64,000 nt of DNA from NCBI GenBank assembly GCA_034428635.1, contig DAOUHR010000008.1, positions 1 through 64,000 on the forward strand, read 5' to 3'. Of this stretch, positions 63,631 to 64,000 are shown piece by piece. The notes below the pieces were generated by a model. It searched no databases. It worked only from the letters and a program-made list of their open reading frames with translations, and was not told the DNA's origin. Source of the stretch: Bin22 sp034428635. GTDB taxonomy: Bacteria; Chloroflexota; Dehalococcoidia; Lucifugimonadales; UBA3495. Position numbers and translations under genes: made by a program. Each line of letters opens with the position of its first letter. Position 1 is the stretch's first letter.

Positions 63631-64000
63631 TTGGAACTGCTGCGCAGCCTTATCTTCGTACCGGGCAACCGTGCCAACATGCTGGAGCGGGCCCTGAACT
63701 TCGACGCCGATATTATTGTGGTGGACTTGGAGGACTCGGTGCCGCCGGGGGAAAAGGTCGCTGCCCGCGACGTGGCGGCGGAGTGGATTCCCAGGCTGCG
63801 GAGGGCAGGGCAGCGGGTGATGGTGCGGGCCAATGCCCTGGACACCGGCCTGACCCGGGACGAACTGGCCGCCGTAATCTCCCCCCATCTCTACGGCGTC
63901 AGCGTGGGCAAGACCGAATCGGCCGGAGACCTGCGGGAAATTGAGGGAATTATCTCTCCGCTGGAAATCGGCGCAAACCTGGAAGCCGGCCACGTAAACC
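63631..64000 (+). CDS. HpcH/HpaI aldolase (CitE-like), partial
   Basis: The gene runs off the right edge after 123 codons. The TTG at 63631 follows GGAGG with 8-nt spacing. The start LRSLIFVPGNRANMLERAL, the segment ADIIVVDLEDSVPPGEK with a metal-site acidic residue, and VMVRANALDTG are typical of citrate-lyase-beta/malyl-CoA lyase-like enzymes. These cleave or form acyl-CoA carbon-carbon bonds with Mg; the substrate cannot be told from the fragment. Confidence 0.88.
   Translation, partial: MELLRSLIFVPGNRANMLERALNFDADIIVVDLEDSVPPGEKVAARDVAAEWIPRLRRAGQRVMVRANALDTGLTRDELAAVISPHLYGVSVGKTESAGDLREIEGIISPLEIGANLEAGHVN

Overview
The window looks like part of a bacterial chromosome from the Chloroflexota, probably a SAR202/Dehalococcoidia-like lineage. 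That placement is an inference from gene content: an LLM-class flavin oxidoreductase, an enolase-superfamily enzyme, a thiolase paired with an OB-fold partner, a DUF3179 lipoprotein, a translin, HspR-controlled heat-shock genes, and long rpoB and rpoC. Coding density is high, GC is high in most genes, and genes start from ATG, GTG or TTG behind GGAG-type ribosome binding sites. TGA is used as an ordinary stop by many genes here, for example those ending at 2246, 4058 and 10284.

The outstanding feature is a set of candidate selenoproteins that stop-based gene calling would split. At 4434-4886 (minus) a ferredoxin-thioredoxin reductase catalytic-chain homologue carries two in-frame TGA codons. 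They replace exactly the two redox-active cysteines and spare the four iron-sulfur ligands. It is followed by a glutaredoxin-like gene (4154-4390) whose active site reads U-G-P-C. A third gene (8635-9399, plus) fuses a U-F-S-C glutaredoxin-like domain to a DinB domain. Hairpins that could act as bacterial SECIS elements follow three of the four TGAs, with a GU in or at the edge of the loop 21-25 nt downstream. A small unknown Cys-x-Cys protein (4938-5159, possibly starting at 5285) heads the minus-strand cassette.

Layout. 1-13.6 kb: a LUD fragment, the DUF3179 lipoprotein, the LLM oxidoreductase, an SRPBCC protein, the selenoprotein cassette, RidA, an SDR, PAC2, the Grx-DinB fusion, an alpha/beta hydrolase, an enolase-superfamily enzyme, DUF429, TrmH and a HAD phosphatase. 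13.6-19.3 kb: thiolase with OB-fold partner, two DUF805 membrane proteins, an ASCH protein, a HigBA toxin-antitoxin pair and a LigB-type dioxygenase. 19.4-25.9 kb (minus): amidohydrolase, two paralogous polysaccharide-deacetylase-fold enzymes, an NAD-dependent epimerase and a gamma-glutamyltransferase, which look like a scavenging or catabolic block. 26-28.7 kb: a small membrane protein, an HpaB-family monooxygenase and tRNA-Asn.

28.9-33.4 kb is a heat-shock locus: hsp20 diverges from dnaJ-like, hspR and clpC. 33.5-42.5 kb is rpoB-rpoC-pyrD with overlapping ends and a recognisable promoter before rpoB. 43.2-49.9 kb holds a cell-surface DUF11 repeat protein, the modABC molybdate transporter and a HAD phosphatase. 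50-64 kb holds the SCO1664/DUF3090 pair, a divergent PEP-carboxykinase-like protein, aroA, yifB, an MBL hydrolase, translin, thiE, two FmdB zinc-ribbon proteins, polA, a retropepsin-like protein and the start of a CitE/HpcH aldolase.

Several families of short dispersed intergenic repeats and GC-rich palindromes occupy the gaps. No CRISPR array, transposase, rRNA or selenocysteine-insertion machinery was seen in the window.
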